From Melastoma dodecandrum (lineage: Eukaryota; Streptophyta; Magnoliopsida; Myrtales; Melastomataceae), in contig JARUPY010000237.1 in assembly GCA_029817715.1 (NCBI GenBank), forward strand, positions 310,001 to 374,000: a stretch of DNA of 64,000 nucleotides, in the 5' to 3' direction. Made by a program: the position numbers and the translations under genes. Shown piece after piece: positions 1 to 11,984 of the stretch (the stretch's first letter is position 1; each line of letters starts with the position of its first letter). The notes beneath the pieces were generated by a model. The model ran no database searches and had not been told where the DNA came from. It saw only the letters and a program-made list of their open reading frames with translations.

Positions 1-176
1 TCCTCAGAAGCATCAGGTGCAGTTTCATTAAGTGGTTCATCCTCCAGCACATAAATCTTTCTCTCGTGCCTAAGGACAATTTTCAGTTTTCTATACCAAT
101 CCAGGTAGTTGGAACCGATGAGGATATTCTCTTTCTCGAGAATGCTTCGCAGTGAAAGGGTGTTTGTGTTTGCCAT
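1..176 (-). CDS. Copia GAG, N-terminal part (runs off left edge)
   Basis: Read on the minus strand, the start codon is at 176-174 and the frame is open to the window edge, about 58 codons. It begins MANTNTLSLRSILEKENIL and continues with a stretch around NYLDWYRKLKIVLRHERK. This is the usual opening of plant Ty1/Copia GAG proteins (N-terminal block plus the LDWYR-type motif). GAG forms the particle that packages element RNA. The PBS and LTR lie about 1.5 kb upstream on the same strand (1682-3364), so this is the 5' end of an element continuing left of the window. No break is seen, but too little is present to call it intact. Confidence 0.8.
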   Translation of the reverse strand, partial: MANTNTLSLRSILEKENILIGSNYLDWYRKLKIVLRHERKIYVLEDEPLNETAPDASE

Positions 177-1681
177 CTACAAAATAATTTAAAGCAGAGT
201 TTTAGTATTTGTGGAATATTAATTAATAAAGGACTGTAATATAGCTCCCACTATTTTATTCGAAAACAACAGCGTCTATTGAAATCGGGAATTTGTTGGT
301 TAATAATTCCTAGTGGGACCGAAATCTCGAAACATGAAGTATGCACACAGCTGAGCTGTACCTACACACCACACGAAACAAGTAGGCCTTAACTCGCCAA
401 TCACAATAATCTGTGTGACTTTCGGTATTTTCACGTTGAGTCTAATAACTCTTAAACTCAACACTTGCTCCTCAAAAAGCAGACTTTAGCTGAGCTAAAC
501 AAGTCAACTAAATTGAGTTAAGTCTATCCATTAATCATTTAGAATAAATTACAAATGTTCTACCAAAAGCCCACAGCTAAGCTGTACCGACTTATGGGAA
601 AAATCTGACTATTATAATAAATATTAATGGATGGCCTTTATTTTATAAAATATTGACTTAATATTTAAGGGATTTTATTTATCATTATTGTCTCACCATA
701 AGAATCTTTAATATGACATACTTGTTTCAGTCGACCCTTATTATTATAAAAATAATAATATTATTATTTCTATCTTTAAACTATCAGAATTAATTATTAA
801 TCTGATAATTACGGGTCGATTCAATCATACAATTAATTATGATTTATTGTTTCAATCCGGTTGAATCTACAACCGTTATAATTTTACTCATAATAATTTT
901 GATTAGTCTTAAATTTAGGAATTTATGAGTAGCGTTTTAGAATTGCCTAATCCATCTTTCTGTGACATATGTCCATGTCAAACGACTCCTCTTCACAGAA
1001 CAATAAAATATTGTTCTTATTTTTAATTTTCTAGAAGATATCATTATCTTTGATTTCTTAGTCGGCCGTTAAAGAATCTAATTGAATATATATGGTTTAT
1101 ATCTTGTTCGACCAAATTTCTACTCTCGGTCGATTAATTCTAAAATCTTGATTTGTATATATAATATATAAACCGAATCTTGGACATTTAAAATATAGTC
1201 CATCAGTTTCAATATATTTAGGATTTTAAAATTAAATTAATCAATTCTTATCCCATTAAAATGGTACGGCCAACTAATAATATTGTAGATAATCTTTTTA
1301 TAACATTATTTAAATTGAGAATCTAAGAAATCATTCTTTTACGATTTCAAGATTCTTACGTATATTTGTCCAACTTAAAATATACTAGGACAAAAAGTTA
1401 TAATGTTTTATAAAAAGAAAATCTACAAAAAAAAACAACTTTGCGATTCTGACGTAGATTTTGTCCAATTTAACATTTGTTTCTAAATATCACTAGAAAC
1501 AAAGAATTTAAAATATAAATTATTTCGTCCAAAATAATTATAGGCATATATCTCATCTTTGAGATTAAATATGTTTACCATGGACAAAAATATTAAACGA
1601 AATCTTAAAATCTTAAAATAGATTATAATTTCGTTAATAATTTGAAAAATTAAAATATAATATATGATTCAACCAAAATCA
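177..1681 (-). other. Untranslated leader of the left-edge Copia element
   Basis: AT-rich DNA between the primer-binding site and the GAG start codon, with no coding sequence that I can recognise. At about 1.5 kb it is long for a Copia leader. Part of it may be a later insertion or expansion. Confidence 0.5.
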
Positions 1682-1694
1682 GGCTCTGATGCCA
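1682..1694 (-). other. Primer-binding site of left-edge Copia
   Basis: The minus strand reads TGGCATCAGAGCC, close to the tRNA-iMet-complementary TGGTATCAGAGCC of plant Copia elements. It lies two bases from the LTR edge at 1697, the normal spacing. It fixes the element as minus-strand with its internal region to the left. Confidence 0.8.
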
Positions 1695-1696
1695 TT

Positions 1697-3364
1697 TGTT
1701 AGAATAAGGGCGCAGCGGAAACAGAAAAATCATAGATTTTTATGCCCAAAATAAAAAAAACTTTGGTACGTATATTATATTGTAAGAACATATAATAAAA
1801 ATCTTACCCGGAATTTGTACCTTATAATTTCCGGCGAAACGAAAACGTAGTCACTCGAGAGTCCCACGTGTGACTCCTCTAGCGGTATCCACGCGCACAT
1901 GATCACGAACACCTCGATGATCCGGTAGGTGCTAACCTCTTGGATCGACGAAGGAAAAACTCGAAAGCAATATTTCACTTATTTGAAAAACGTGTTTTTC
2001 CCTTTTTTTTTTGAAAGCCAAAAACTCATCGGCACCTCTCTTAGCTTGTCACAGTTTTATTTTTAAAGAAAAACAAATCTCTGATGATCCTCCCTCCGTC
2101 AATCTCCCTTTTTTCATAAAAGGCATTAACAACAAAACGTGAATCTCATTTATTGCCTTGATTGCGTTTTTAATGATCCTTTTGATTTTTCAAAAGGTAA
2201 CGTAATGCTCAAACAACATTTTAAATTGATTTATTATTATTATTATTTTTAAAGTAACAAAATATTAAATCAATATAATCTAAAATATAACCGTGACAAA
2301 ACTTATACAATTTTAATCAAATAAAATATCTAGGATATAAAATTTAAGTGCTCATTTCATATCCTTTATTTAAAATAAATTGACCCGAATAAATCCATAT
2401 TCAATATCGGTCTATTTATTTGCTTTCGATACTTCAGAATAAATTAATTATAATTCTGAAATAATATTTAGCATTCACTAAATAATAAATATTCGTGCCG
2501 ACGTACTATGCGTGCGACCCTCTAGGTCCTAAACACGAAGGCAATGTAAATCCATACACAAACTATGGTAACCGTCTAGCAACAGCTTTTAGTCATCCAA
2601 CGTGTTAGGATAATGATTATAAATCATGAACCACTATGAACCGATTACCGTGTAATTCAATCTCTTCATCTAACTGACATCCCAATTAATTCGGCGCAAA
2701 ATACATCATTACCGAATTAATTGTTTTACTTGATTACCAAGATATAATAGACTCTCTTGAATGTAAAACATTCTTCCCATGGCCATGGATTTTAGAGTCA
2801 CTAATATCTCTATCAAGTGGCCTAGATGCAACTCTCTAATCCAAGAGAGCGATGAATCCTATATTGACTCAACACTATTCTCTCTACGCTTTGTCACACA
2901 CCCAACAATCGTATTACTCACAATCCGGTTAAAGACTGCTTTTAACGACGTCAAAGTGCGCAAACTCCACGCATAGAAGAAATGAAGGTCTCAAGTCAAA
3001 AGATCAGTTACACTCGTCAATAAAGAGGCTTGACCAATGATGTTCAATATGTGGTATCCTCTTAATCGGGTCGTGTCCAGTATCCCTAATCTTAGAGTAC
3101 TCCTAAGTATAACATGGATCACTATCCCTTGGTCTATCTCGACCTCAGCTATACTTAGCGATGATCTAGATGTCCATGTCCCCTCTAAACATTTGTCCGA
3201 TCACGGACTATTACAGATTAATATACTTAATAATTTGTGGGACTTTATCATTAATAATTTTACGTGCATAAAAGTAAAATAATCAATGAGAAATACTCGC
3301 CTTTATTAATTATTTATCCACAAATACATTAAAGTGTCTTGGCACATACGTGCATACACTAACA
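1697..3364 (-). repeat. Copia LTR shared by two tandem elements
   Basis: A 1668-bp block bounded by TG...CA: on the plus strand it starts TGTTAGAATAAGG and ends CATACACTAACA. On the minus strand it is preceded by a purine tract (GTGCAAGTGGGAGA, ending at 3365) and the Copia pol C-terminus, and followed by a primer-binding site and GAG. An LTR with pol plus PPT upstream and PBS plus GAG downstream is the signature of two elements joined through one LTR. Open frames inside it (for example 2779-2976 and 3037-3282) are incidental. Confidence 0.75.
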
Positions 3365-3672
3365 ATCTCCCACTTGCACTATTGCCAAGCACTATGGACT
3401 CACATGGGTCTCATGTTTCTGCAGAGGTAAGGCCTTTGCGAGTGGGTCCGCGATATTCTCGCTCGTATCAACTCTGCTAACCAACACGTCACCCCTCTGA
3501 ACAATCTCTTGGAGGATGTGATATTTCCGCAAACGTGCTTGGAACGTTGGTGAGACCTCGGCTCCTTGGCTTGCGCTATGGCTGCATTGTTGTCACAGTA
3601 TAATGTCACTGGGTCAATAATGCTCGGAACCACTTCAAGCTCCGCTATGAAGTTCTTGATCCATATTGCTGT
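3365..3672 (-). pseudogene. Copia pol 3' end (RNase H), truncated and frameshifted
   Basis: The minus strand encodes IWIKNFIAELEVVPSI, then LYCDNNAAIAQAKEPRSHQR, the characteristic end of plant Copia RNase H. After SKH the similarity continues in another frame (RKYHILQEIVQRGDV, then NIADPLAKALPLQKHE), so a one-base frameshift breaks it. It stops abruptly near 3672, where unrelated low-copy sequence shared with 28060 begins. It is the remains of the upstream element of the tandem pair. Confidence 0.8.
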
Positions 3673-3891
3673 TTGTTTGGGCCAATTTCTTACGTTCTTC
3701 CTATAAATCGCCAAGGATGTGTGGACGGACGGAGGTTCGCAAAACGGACTCCCTCGAGGTCGCTGTACCTAGCGAGCCTTAAGAATCCCAGGAGTGTGGA
3801 ACTGTTTCGAGGAGCTTTGGACATTTGTGTCCCGGCCAATGAAGGGGTCACTGACCTGCAGCGGACACGACTAGTTATCGAGGAACAATGA
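3673..3891 (+). repeat. Fragment shared with 28060-28280
   Basis: About 215 bp recur near 28060-28280 with small differences; the 28-kb copy lacks a few bases. On the plus strand both keep one frame ending ...ELFRGALDICVPANEG... and VIEEQ stop. I do not recognise the protein, and the preserved frame may simply reflect recent duplication. At both sites it lies beside fragments of the Ubl-like family. Confidence 0.45.
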
Positions 3892-4077
3892 CCGGAGATT
3901 CGACCGGATACTACTAAATCTTAGTTAAATACCTCCAAATCAAGAAAAAATATATAAGTTCCACTTATTGATCTAGCCATGAAATTTGAGCCTTCAAAAC
4001 CTCAATTTTCATCAAAACATTCAAAGGACGAAGACTGAGTCCTTTCTTCTATGGAACCTTCAAACGAGCGAATCCAT

Positions 4078-5500
4078 TCATCGAGATTTTCCTGTAACTA
4101 GGTGATATTTATCGGGAGATAATTGGCTCAGCTTTCCGAACCAGCTTTCATATTCCCTTACTTGGTCATGCCTACAAAAACATTACACAAGACTCCTGTC
4201 ATTTGAAAGTATCCCACGTGAATAAAATTAAATATTTGCACATTCATCTAGATTTATACCAGTATGCCAGAGATTCGAAGGGATGGTAATTCTTGTACAA
4301 TATCTTGGAGTATTTCTGCACATTCTTCTTGGTGCAATCCTCCTTGTGCACCTTTTGTATATCCATCAATTTGTCACGGTTTCATATTGCATAATATAGC
4401 AAATTACCAAAAGATAAAGACTATGAATGCAATCTTTGTTCTTACCATCCTAATGTGCCTAGCGGTTTCAGTGTCTCCCGGAACCTGGTCATAGACTCCA
4501 ACACACATTAGGAGAAGGTTGAATGCAAAGTCGCCCATTCCCTTAATTCTTTTCTTTATTGGCTTCAAGTGGTCCGAATCTTCCCTCAAAGCCTTGTGCT
4601 CAAGCATGCTGAGGACGTCTCTGCTTTCTCCTCCTATGAATTTCTTAGCGAGTATAAGTATCCATTGCGCCCTATGGCCAACTTTGCAATACTCGCGCAG
4701 ACCATTTTCTCCCAGAATGAGAATCTCTTTAGCAGTTGGAAAGTTCCCGATTGACCCTTCAGGCTTTCCATTGTCCTGATTCTTATATTCTCCGCTCACA
4801 ATCTTTTGTTGCATCACACAGAGAACCCTGGCCATTCTCAATGTCCTCTCCCAACTAATCAATTGAAAATAAAATTAAAAATTTTTCAGTGTGAAAGAAT
4901 CGAACAAAATAAGCTAAAATAAAGGGACTAATTTTTAAGTTAGAAATAAAATGATACTCACTCAGAGTTACAAAATAGAAAGATCTTGACCGCATCTTCA
5001 AAAATAGTTGGATTATGGAATATTCGTCCAAAACCTTCTTGCTTTGCTAATGGATGAATCGCGTGAAATTCGTTCATCATTCTCTCGTCTCGTTCGGAGA
5101 TCCTCAGCATCCGACAAACTTGCTCCTGTGATGATGTCATCAAGGCTTTGACAAATTTAAGGTAAAACAGAAAGGAAAGGAAAAAATGATTAATGAGAGG
5201 TTTTACTTGGATAATGCGATGGTCTCTCAACGATAGTAGGGGATGAGGATCGTGTATGCGAATAATGAGATGGCGAGAACTCGGACAACCATGCTGAGAG
5301 ATGGAGACATCAACCGAAGTGGCTTCATCAGCAAGCCTTAGAGGACGTCGGAAAGTGGAAGTCTCCGGAATCCAGCGGTTGGGGGCCATCATGAACATGC
5401 CGTGATTGCACACTACCTTCTTGAGATCAAAAGTCGGGTATTTGTTACCAAGTTCCACAACAATATGCGCGGATTCAATCTTGTCCTCTGTAAAGGTCAT
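4078..5500 (-). CDS. HhH-GPD family DNA glycosylase, five exons
   Basis: Minus-strand exons 5500-5207, 5125-4962, 4854-4446, 4351-4260 and 4171-4078 (stop 4080-4078) join in phase to 1053 bp, 350 residues. All introns have GT-AG ends. Residues about 36-46 read MFMMAPNRWIP, a hallmark of the plant glycosylase family with an N-terminal OGG-like lobe. Residues 256-289 carry the helix-hairpin-helix (IKGMGDFAFNLLLMC) and the catalytic aspartate (VPGDTETARHI, Asp280). The lysine used by bifunctional OGG1/Nth-type enzymes is replaced by Phe in GMGDF, suggesting a monofunctional base-removing enzyme in base-excision repair. The C-terminus has the family ending SLAYWHDQVREYE. The start is uncertain: an AG just after the ATG (about 5488) could be an intron acceptor, which would add an upstream exon. 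I see no lesion. A Ubl-like gene lies just upstream on the same strand. Confidence 0.85.
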
Positions 5501-5720
5501 TAAAAATACAAAATTAATTATTTCTTAAAAAATAACCTAAAATAATAAGAAAAAAGTTATGGATTGAACAAATTACACGTATGCACTACCGAGATACAAA
5601 TACCAATGACAGTAAAATAAGACACCTGGAAACAAATAAATAATAGCAAAACTAGAATGGAGATAAATTAGAATTATAAATTTACCCAACCATAATGGAG
5701 GAAATGACCAATATGAAGGA

Positions 5721-7159
5721 TTAAATAGTCGCTTGCTTACATGAACAAGAACACGGACACGCGGTCATTGATATGACGAGAATCTCAGGAAAATGAGCAG
5801 AGTCGGTTTTTACTTTTGGCAAGAGAACTATGAAAACCAAGCAAAAACACTTTTCTCCAAGTACAATACATGAAAGGAGCATCCACTTACTAGAAGGAAT
5901 CGTTCCAATCTCCGAGTAACAAATTGGTAAACCTGTACGAAGCGCGATAATTAAAACCAGAGGTTGGCCAACAATAGATAAATAAAAAATGGCCAGAACC
6001 TTTAATAGCATCTTCCCTGGTGGCATTCTCGGAATCCCCCGCAGCCATCTGGTTCCGAGAAACATCTTCAGTTTTTGCTCCTTCGATGACATCATTCTGA
6101 ATTGTGAAACCCTTCTGAGCTTCAGTTCTGCTGCCAACGTCAGCATCTAAGACCTCTCCATTCATGATCATGGCAGTGTCACCAATGATTTTCTCCTTGT
6201 CAATGGGGTCTTCAACCTCGGGGAGAGAATTCGGTGCTTTTGACACGTGTTTTGTCCCTTCTGGTTGTTGCTTCTTGGTCGAATCTTTCCTGGGAGCACA
6301 TTCTCTCCTTTTCTTTGGGAGAGATTTATTGCCAACATCAACCGTCTGAGGAGAAACCAAGGCATTCTTGGGCAGCTCTTCAACACCTGTTTCTTCATTC
6401 TCGATTCCTTTCATGCCCAGAGAACTCACAGCTGCAGATTAAAATAGCACGCAACACCATATTATTCATTTTCAGCCGTGCAATGAATAGAAGAACAGAG
6501 TGTACATAAACTTTCAGTACTTCTTCAGCACCTCGTAAGGAAACATCGCCGGGATTGAGCGCCACACAGCCTTCAGGACGATTAAGCTTTTCCCCACACA
6601 TTGCCCCATTCCAATTGTTGTTGTCTTCTTCAAGATTGGTGCCTTTGTCACAATCATCGGTACCCAACTTTCCACGACGATCCTTGGAAACTTCTGCATA
6701 AAGCTGTGGGCCTTTCCTCGCCCCGACAAGAATCGTGCGCACCAAGATGGAGTCGGAGAGGGAATAGAACCGGCCTCGATGCTTGATCTGGCCACAAAAA
6801 CGTATAAGAAGTCCATGCCTACCCGAAACCGAACATTCCACAAGAACAACAACACGTGCAGACCTTTATGGTGTCGACGTATATTTCTCCATAACCCCGG
6901 AAGCAGGAAGAATGTGCTAGCCTCAGACTGGCTGAAAACAGAAACCAGGGACACGAGTCGTGAAAGCTCCTTAAAAAAGGGAGGGGTAACCGTGAGCAGC
7001 CAAAGGCAAACCACAGGGAGGGAAGTAATAAGAGAGAAGGTTCAGTTAACCCTTGAGGTGGGCGATGGTGTCGAAGCAACCGAAATCGAGTGCCACGTGA
7101 GTGTGGAGGCTGGTGGTGATGAATACGGGGGAGCGTGGTGGTTCTTTCTCCTCCTCCAT
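5721..7159 (-). CDS. Ubl-like family protein, locus A (intact six-exon model)
   Basis: Minus-strand exons 7159-7051, 6931-6864, 6787-6532, 6431-6000, 5932-5891 and 5827-5721 (GT-AG borders) total 1014 bp, 337 residues plus stop, with every phase matching. The start ATG gives MEEEKEPPRSPVFITT. Residues about 10-70 (FITTSLHTHVALDF, DTIAHLK, GEIYVDTIK) look like a ubiquitin-like fold; this is inference from pattern. An SLSDS-containing exon follows (HRGRFYSLSDSILV), then an acidic linker, one MKGIENEETGVEELPKNALV unit, and a basic stretch (KKRREC, RKDSTKK) that could be a nuclear signal. Function unknown. Of the four similar loci (A here, B 13.1 kb, C 32 kb, D 57.9 kb) only this one has both a start codon and an open frame. 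The short Cys-rich tail (CPCSCSC) is unusual and may mark a wrong last exon. Confidence 0.6.
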
Positions 7160-7338
7160 CGATGGCCGCGGCAACAAGAGGAGGGAGTCCGAAAGTTCGC
7201 TTCTGTTATATGCCGGATCTCCTGTCAACAAACATGAGGATTAACTTGGATCTTTTTGATTTTTTCCATAATAATATTTTGTAATTTTAATAAATATTAT
7301 AAAATAACTAAACTATGTTGTGTACATTAAATCCTTAC

Positions 7339-7902
7339 CTCCTCCATCTGAGGCTTGACCATGAATCAGGGGAGCAAGCCGTTGGAGATGCTCCTCGGCA
7401 GCAGAAACTTGCGCAAGAAGGAGCAGGTCACGTCCCCTCCGGTTGACAAAGTAGGACATGAGCATGGAATCAGAAAGGCAGTACAATTGACCGCGGTGCT
7501 TGAACTGCAGCAATAAGAAAGAAAGTTGTAAAGGAAACACCGTTAATATGCTAAAAATCAAATGCAACATGCAGAAACACAATCAGGGGCCAGGCAAACC
7601 TTGAGGGAATGGACCACTATCTCTCCGTGGCTGGGGAAGGTCGTCAAATGACAGGCCGTCATCTTGGCTACAAACACAAGGCGACGAGGGCAGCAACTCA
7701 GATGCGGAAGGTGAATCGACGGAAAACAGAGCAAGAAAGAGGTCGGACAGACGGGAGTCTTACTCTTGAGGTCAGAGACGGAGTCGGTGGGAAGAACATC
7801 CAAGGCGAGGCGAGTGACGAGGCTGGTGTGGATGAAGGCGACGGTGATGCAGGGCTGCTCCGCCCCCGAAGGCGGAGGAACTGAACCCAACTCCGATGTC
7901 AT
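7339..7902 (-). pseudogene. Diverged Ubl-like paralogue, 5' exons only (A2)
   Basis: Exons 7902-7764 (start MTSELGSVPPPSGAEQP), 7667-7600 and 7504-7339 match the first three exons of locus A in order, phase and motifs: ITVAFIHTSLVTRLALDV, DSVSDLK, GEIVVHSLK, then HRGQLYCLSDSMLM. No later exons follow; the next homologous sequence is exon 1 of locus A at 7159. It is therefore an amino-terminal fragment, possibly still transcribed into A. A near-identical piece lies at 28259-28850. This version looks more like the ancestral form (more canonical ubiquitin-fold strands) than A-D. Confidence 0.5.
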
Positions 7903-8022
7903 TCGGAGGGTTGATTTTTCGCCCCCCTTTTCTTTTGATACACACACGTTCATCAATCCCCTTGAAATATAAGAAGAGATTCTTTTAAAACCAGCAACAA
8001 ATAATAAAACGGAGAGTGACAA

Positions 8023-8574
8023 AGAGATATGGTGCCAAAGATATCGATCAATGGGGCAAAGATTTCGGCCGGATCACAATTACAACCCATTGAAAATCTT
8101 GTAAGAATTTAAATTAATACCCCACACAACACAAAATCCTTTTGCCTTGGGCTCTGTTGTGATCGTGTGAGTTGGAGAAGGGCTTACACTCTCCCCATCG
8201 ACCCCCTCCCTCTTCCCAATTCGGTAAAGTTTTTTCTCAAGGAGCCTTTTTCCTCGATAAAGCTTATCAGAGTCTACTACATGAGAAATAATAATATGAG
8301 AAATAAATGAACAAAGAAAATCGTAACAATATATCCTTCAATTAGATATACATCAATTTAAAAAGGTGATAAAATAAATAAATTGAGTGATCAATTCAAA
8401 TGATCACTAGAAAGTATACTTATCTTTTTAAGAGTGATTAAAGAATGGAATAAAAATAAAAACCAAAATTGGGTTGTGTATTTCAAATGTACAACCAACA
8501 CACAAAATAAAATTTTGTAAACATAATTAATGCATGCCGTGGGTAATTATTGTTTTGTCTATTTTATTAACGGC
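8023..8574. other. AT-rich intergenic DNA with a 129-bp repeat
   Basis: No gene seen. Bases 8402-8530 recur at 43294-43422 in the same orientation with few differences. At both sites the repeat lies beside LTR debris, so it is probably a fragment of an unnamed element. The segment ends at the breakpoint of the large duplicated block (about 8573). Confidence 0.6.
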
Positions 8575-9920
8575 AGATCCAAGTGCCTTTGTGCGTCTGA
8601 GTGGTCTGAGTGGTCTAAGTGAGCTTTGTGCATCGACGGAGAGCGGAAGGTGCTAAGTGTCTCCTGGTTCTTTCTCTTGCAAGCTGCATGTGAGAGTGTC
8701 AAGGGGCTGAGGTCAGATCCTTTGATCGTCGTGAGAGGGACTAGGTGTCCTCGGTGTGTTTAACGAGCGGCTGGCGAATCGTCTGAGGGAAGCTAAGTGA
8801 ATATCTCTGTTGAATTCAGTACTCAGTTGCTAACTCATCGGCAAGAAGCCGTTCTTGTCGTGTCTCTTCGCAGGAAAGTCTCGAACCTACGGAGTTTGAG
8901 CAGTCAGACACGCACTTGCGGGTGCGCACCAGAAGTCTCGTGCCTGCAGGGTAGAGCAGGAGGTGGGAATGCCGCCGGAGTGGAAAGAGGTCCTCCCGAG
9001 CACAGGGGTGCTGTGCAGAAGTCTCGAACTCCTGGGGACGGATAGTAGAGCAGGTTGCGTGGAAGCCGCCGGAGTAGAAAATTCCACCCTAGGCACTGGG
9101 TGTGCAGTGCAGTGAGTCATGGCTGTGGTAACCATGCACGTTCGAACTGAGTGTAGGACGGATACCCTTTCTTAGTGGTCTTTGTGGTTATCTTTGTGGT
9201 TCTTCTCTTTTTGATCTTTGTGGTGATCTGTGTGATCAACTTCGTGGTTGTCTCTTAAGCAATTACAGGCTCATCTCCAGGAGAGACAAGATCTATGTGG
9301 AAATCCTCTGCTGAACGACAAAAGTGCTGAAGCAATCCTCTACTGTGAATCAGAAACGAGATACTCTCTGAGAAGTCTTTCTATCACTGTAAGGATTATT
9401 ATCTGAGGATTTAATCTCTAACATAACGTTGTCTGTGTGCTTTGATAGACAAGCTTACATCCGGGCAACAACGTTCTGCGTGGAATCCATTGAGCTACCA
9501 ACTGCTGAGGAAAAGTATCATTCTGTTGGAAACGAGAAGACGTCCACTGTGTGAGGAGCTGACCGTTGCCAGGAGTGATCATCAATTGTACCGGATTCTA
9601 AATCTCACTTTGTGAGAACCAAATGTCTAGTGCAAGGGCTCTTTGCACCCATTATATTATATAGTGGAATGACCTTGTTGGTGGAAAGTGGACGTAGGTC
9701 GATTAAGACCGAACCACTATAAATAACTGTGTCCATTACGATCATGCAACACTCGTATGAAAACCTACTCGACAAAATCGTGACAGTGTCAGCGAAGCAG
9801 ATCTCATTCTGAGAAACGCTCTGCTGAGTTACAGTACGCTTCCGCTTACACTGAGAAAACGGGCGAAAAAGTAATAAACACTAATTTACCCCCCTCTTAG
9901 TGTTTCTGAACGATCCAACA
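8575..9920 (+). mobile_element. 5'-truncated Copia LTR (copy of the 3' LTR at 52662-54654)
   Basis: It corresponds to 53301-54654, the last two thirds of the 3' LTR of the 10-kb Copia, and ends at the same terminal CA followed by AGAAT, that element's target-site duplication. At variable positions it follows the 3' LTR rather than the 5' LTR: CCTTTGTGCGTCTGAGTGG here and at 53310, against CCGTTGTGCGTCTAAGTGG at 45320. An 82-codon open frame (8797-9045) exists in all three LTR copies but looks incidental. Confidence 0.9.
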
Positions 9921-9925
9921 AGAAT

Positions 9926-11223
9926 CTTCGAAGGAAAACGCGCTGCGCGCGAGCCTTCTTCGCGCAACTCTCGTTCATATCGCGCCGTTGTATAGCGAGG
10001 CGGCGCCACCTTATAATCTGTTAGCTGTCCGGAGAGATGTAGTTTCAAGATGTCTCGGCACAACTAAACACAGGATGTCCATGTGCCTGTCGATTTGGGG
10101 ACAGAATGGCTGGAAGTCCGTTTATAGATTACCTTGATACTGTAAGTTGTCAAGCCGAATAATCTTTCTTGCCCGTAGCAAGTTTCTAGTGCAGCAGAAT
10201 AATACGCTTGTCAAGAATGGTTGACTGAGGTTGTATGGGATTCGTCTGTCTTGCAATTGTGGTCGGCCTTGTGTTGATAGAGCTGCACTGAATTGAGTTA
10301 TGAATCAATTGTGATATTTTGAGCTTGATAAAGCCTTGCGTTTAAGTTGAATTGATCAGGCCGACTGTCCAATGAGTATGCTCGGGTATGGGAATAATGT
10401 TCCTTAGAGGAAATCTGAGATGTTGATTCTGACGGTGGTTGGGGATTGGAAAACGGCGTTGCGGGTGATCCACGGGAATTATAGCGAGTAATGCGGATTG
10501 GTCCAACCATGTAGGCCTGGATTCCGTAAAGATTGAATGTAATTGATGGTTTGGAAATGAAGTTGCCGCCGTTCACAATCTGGACCGACTACGTCTTCCT
10601 GGTTACCGAGCTTTGGATAGTGATTGGATTTGAGGATGTTGTTCTCGACTGCGTGTCGGAAGAGTACGGGGAGGCGACGACCATCCGCGGTCGTGCCTGC
10701 TGGCCGTTTCCCGGGTGCTCCCGGCGGAGTGGGTGAGGATGCACTACGGTGGTCCTGGCATCTTGAGAAGGGTTGTATGGGATGAGAGAGTTGATTCATG
10801 GGAGTCGTATATTTACTTTTCACTCTATCTATTGATTATTGTGATGGCGGCCTAATGATACTCGTTTTACTGTTGCTGATGATTGACGAGTCGTAGAGAA
10901 ACCTCATCGTGTTGCTGCCCTGAACCGCATGTTGCATAAGTGATTTTCAAATATTACATGATAGGAATCAATTAGGGGTCTCATGTCTTCGCATGTGCAT
11001 AGAGTAGGCGTACTCAACGAATTATCGCTGACCCCAATAGGGGACTATTTTTTTAGTGTAACGCAGGATAAAAAGGAAAAGAGGACACGTGGCACGAATT
11101 TGAGTAGCAAGACAGTAGACATTGCCATGGTGGAGGTAAAGTTTTGTCGCTTCCGCATTTTAACCGTCAAATAACGGAGAACTACTCTAATAAAATGTAA
11201 AAAAAAATTTGTAGGTCGTTTCA
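9926..11223 (+). mobile_element. 3' part of a LARD-family LTR (copy of 54660-55973)
   Basis: It ends in GGTCGTTTCA and is followed by CTTCT, as at 55974. Its middle (about 10640-11100) is recognisably the reverse complement of the LTR at 37927-40737; for example, the stretches around the GACCACCGTAGTGCATCC-type and GCGAATTATCGCTGACCCC-type sequences occur in both. It is non-coding; open frames at 10298-10823 fall in LTR sequence. Confidence 0.8.
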
Positions 11224-11984
11224 CTTCTCCTCCTCCATCGATGGCCGCGGCAACAAGAGAAGGACGCTTCTCTTACATGCCGGATCTCCTGTCAACTAAT
11301 CTTATAAATCTAAATTTTCCAATCCCAACAAACATGATGAAGTGGCTGTTTCAAAAGGATCGTTTTCTTTGAAGCAAATTTAAGGAGATGATAAAAGATC
11401 ATTTCTTAGATACTATTGGTAGAAGATAAGAGGCAATGTCAGTGTTCCCTGCAACAAAATGGTTATGTCCCCCGTCAGTTTGGCTACTTGCTTCCCAAGA
11501 AGAGGAGAGAGGGAGACAGAGAGAGAACTGCCCGAAAACCGAAGAAACAAAAATCATCATAACTGAACTATCTTTCCTTGTTATTCTTTTCCTATAATCA
11601 AGGCCTGTCGATGCGGGATTTCCTATTCAACAGCAAGCACGGGTAGAAAGTACAGTGGCAAAGAAGGATTAGAAACATAGCTTGCCGCAAGTGACGAAAC
11701 TCCACCTAGTCAGCAAGGAATGCCTTATCGGAAGGATATGTAGCCAAAGAATGATTAATTTTAATTGACAAAGTTGACAATGAAGGAATCAGTTCAATTA
11801 GTACTCGACATTGACTCGTTATAGATCAGCCTGTCCATCAGGCGCTTACTTGAGGAACATGGGAGGGTGATCCTAAGCCTCATATTTGTAAATACGTTTC
11901 AACATGATGTCCAAGGATAGTAGTACCCATAACCGCTACATTTTCACCATTGGACAAGAAGGTCAGTAATTGTCGGTTTAATTG
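11224..11984 (-). other. Flank with the 5' end of a Ubl-like exon 1
   Basis: Bases about 11228-11300 match the 5' end of locus A exon 1 and its leader (7146-7235: the CATCGATGGCCGCGGCAACAAGAG stretch and the TGCCGGATCTCCTGTCAAC stretch). The rest of that exon is not here. The remainder matches 55974-56740 and holds no gene I recognise. Confidence 0.5.

Noticed and set aside
2779..3282. Two plus-strand open frames near 3 kb
   Set aside because: Within the shared Copia LTR; no similarity to known proteins.
5488..5827. A single fused gene joining the Ubl-like exons to the glycosylase
   Set aside because: A good donor exists at about 5738 (CAT|GTAAGC), but joining it to either AG near 5488 creates an in-frame stop. 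The two genes are more simply separate.
8797..9045. 82-codon open frame conserved in three places (8797, 45531, 53523)
   Set aside because: All three are copies of the same LTR region; conservation reflects recent copying, and no domain is recognisable.
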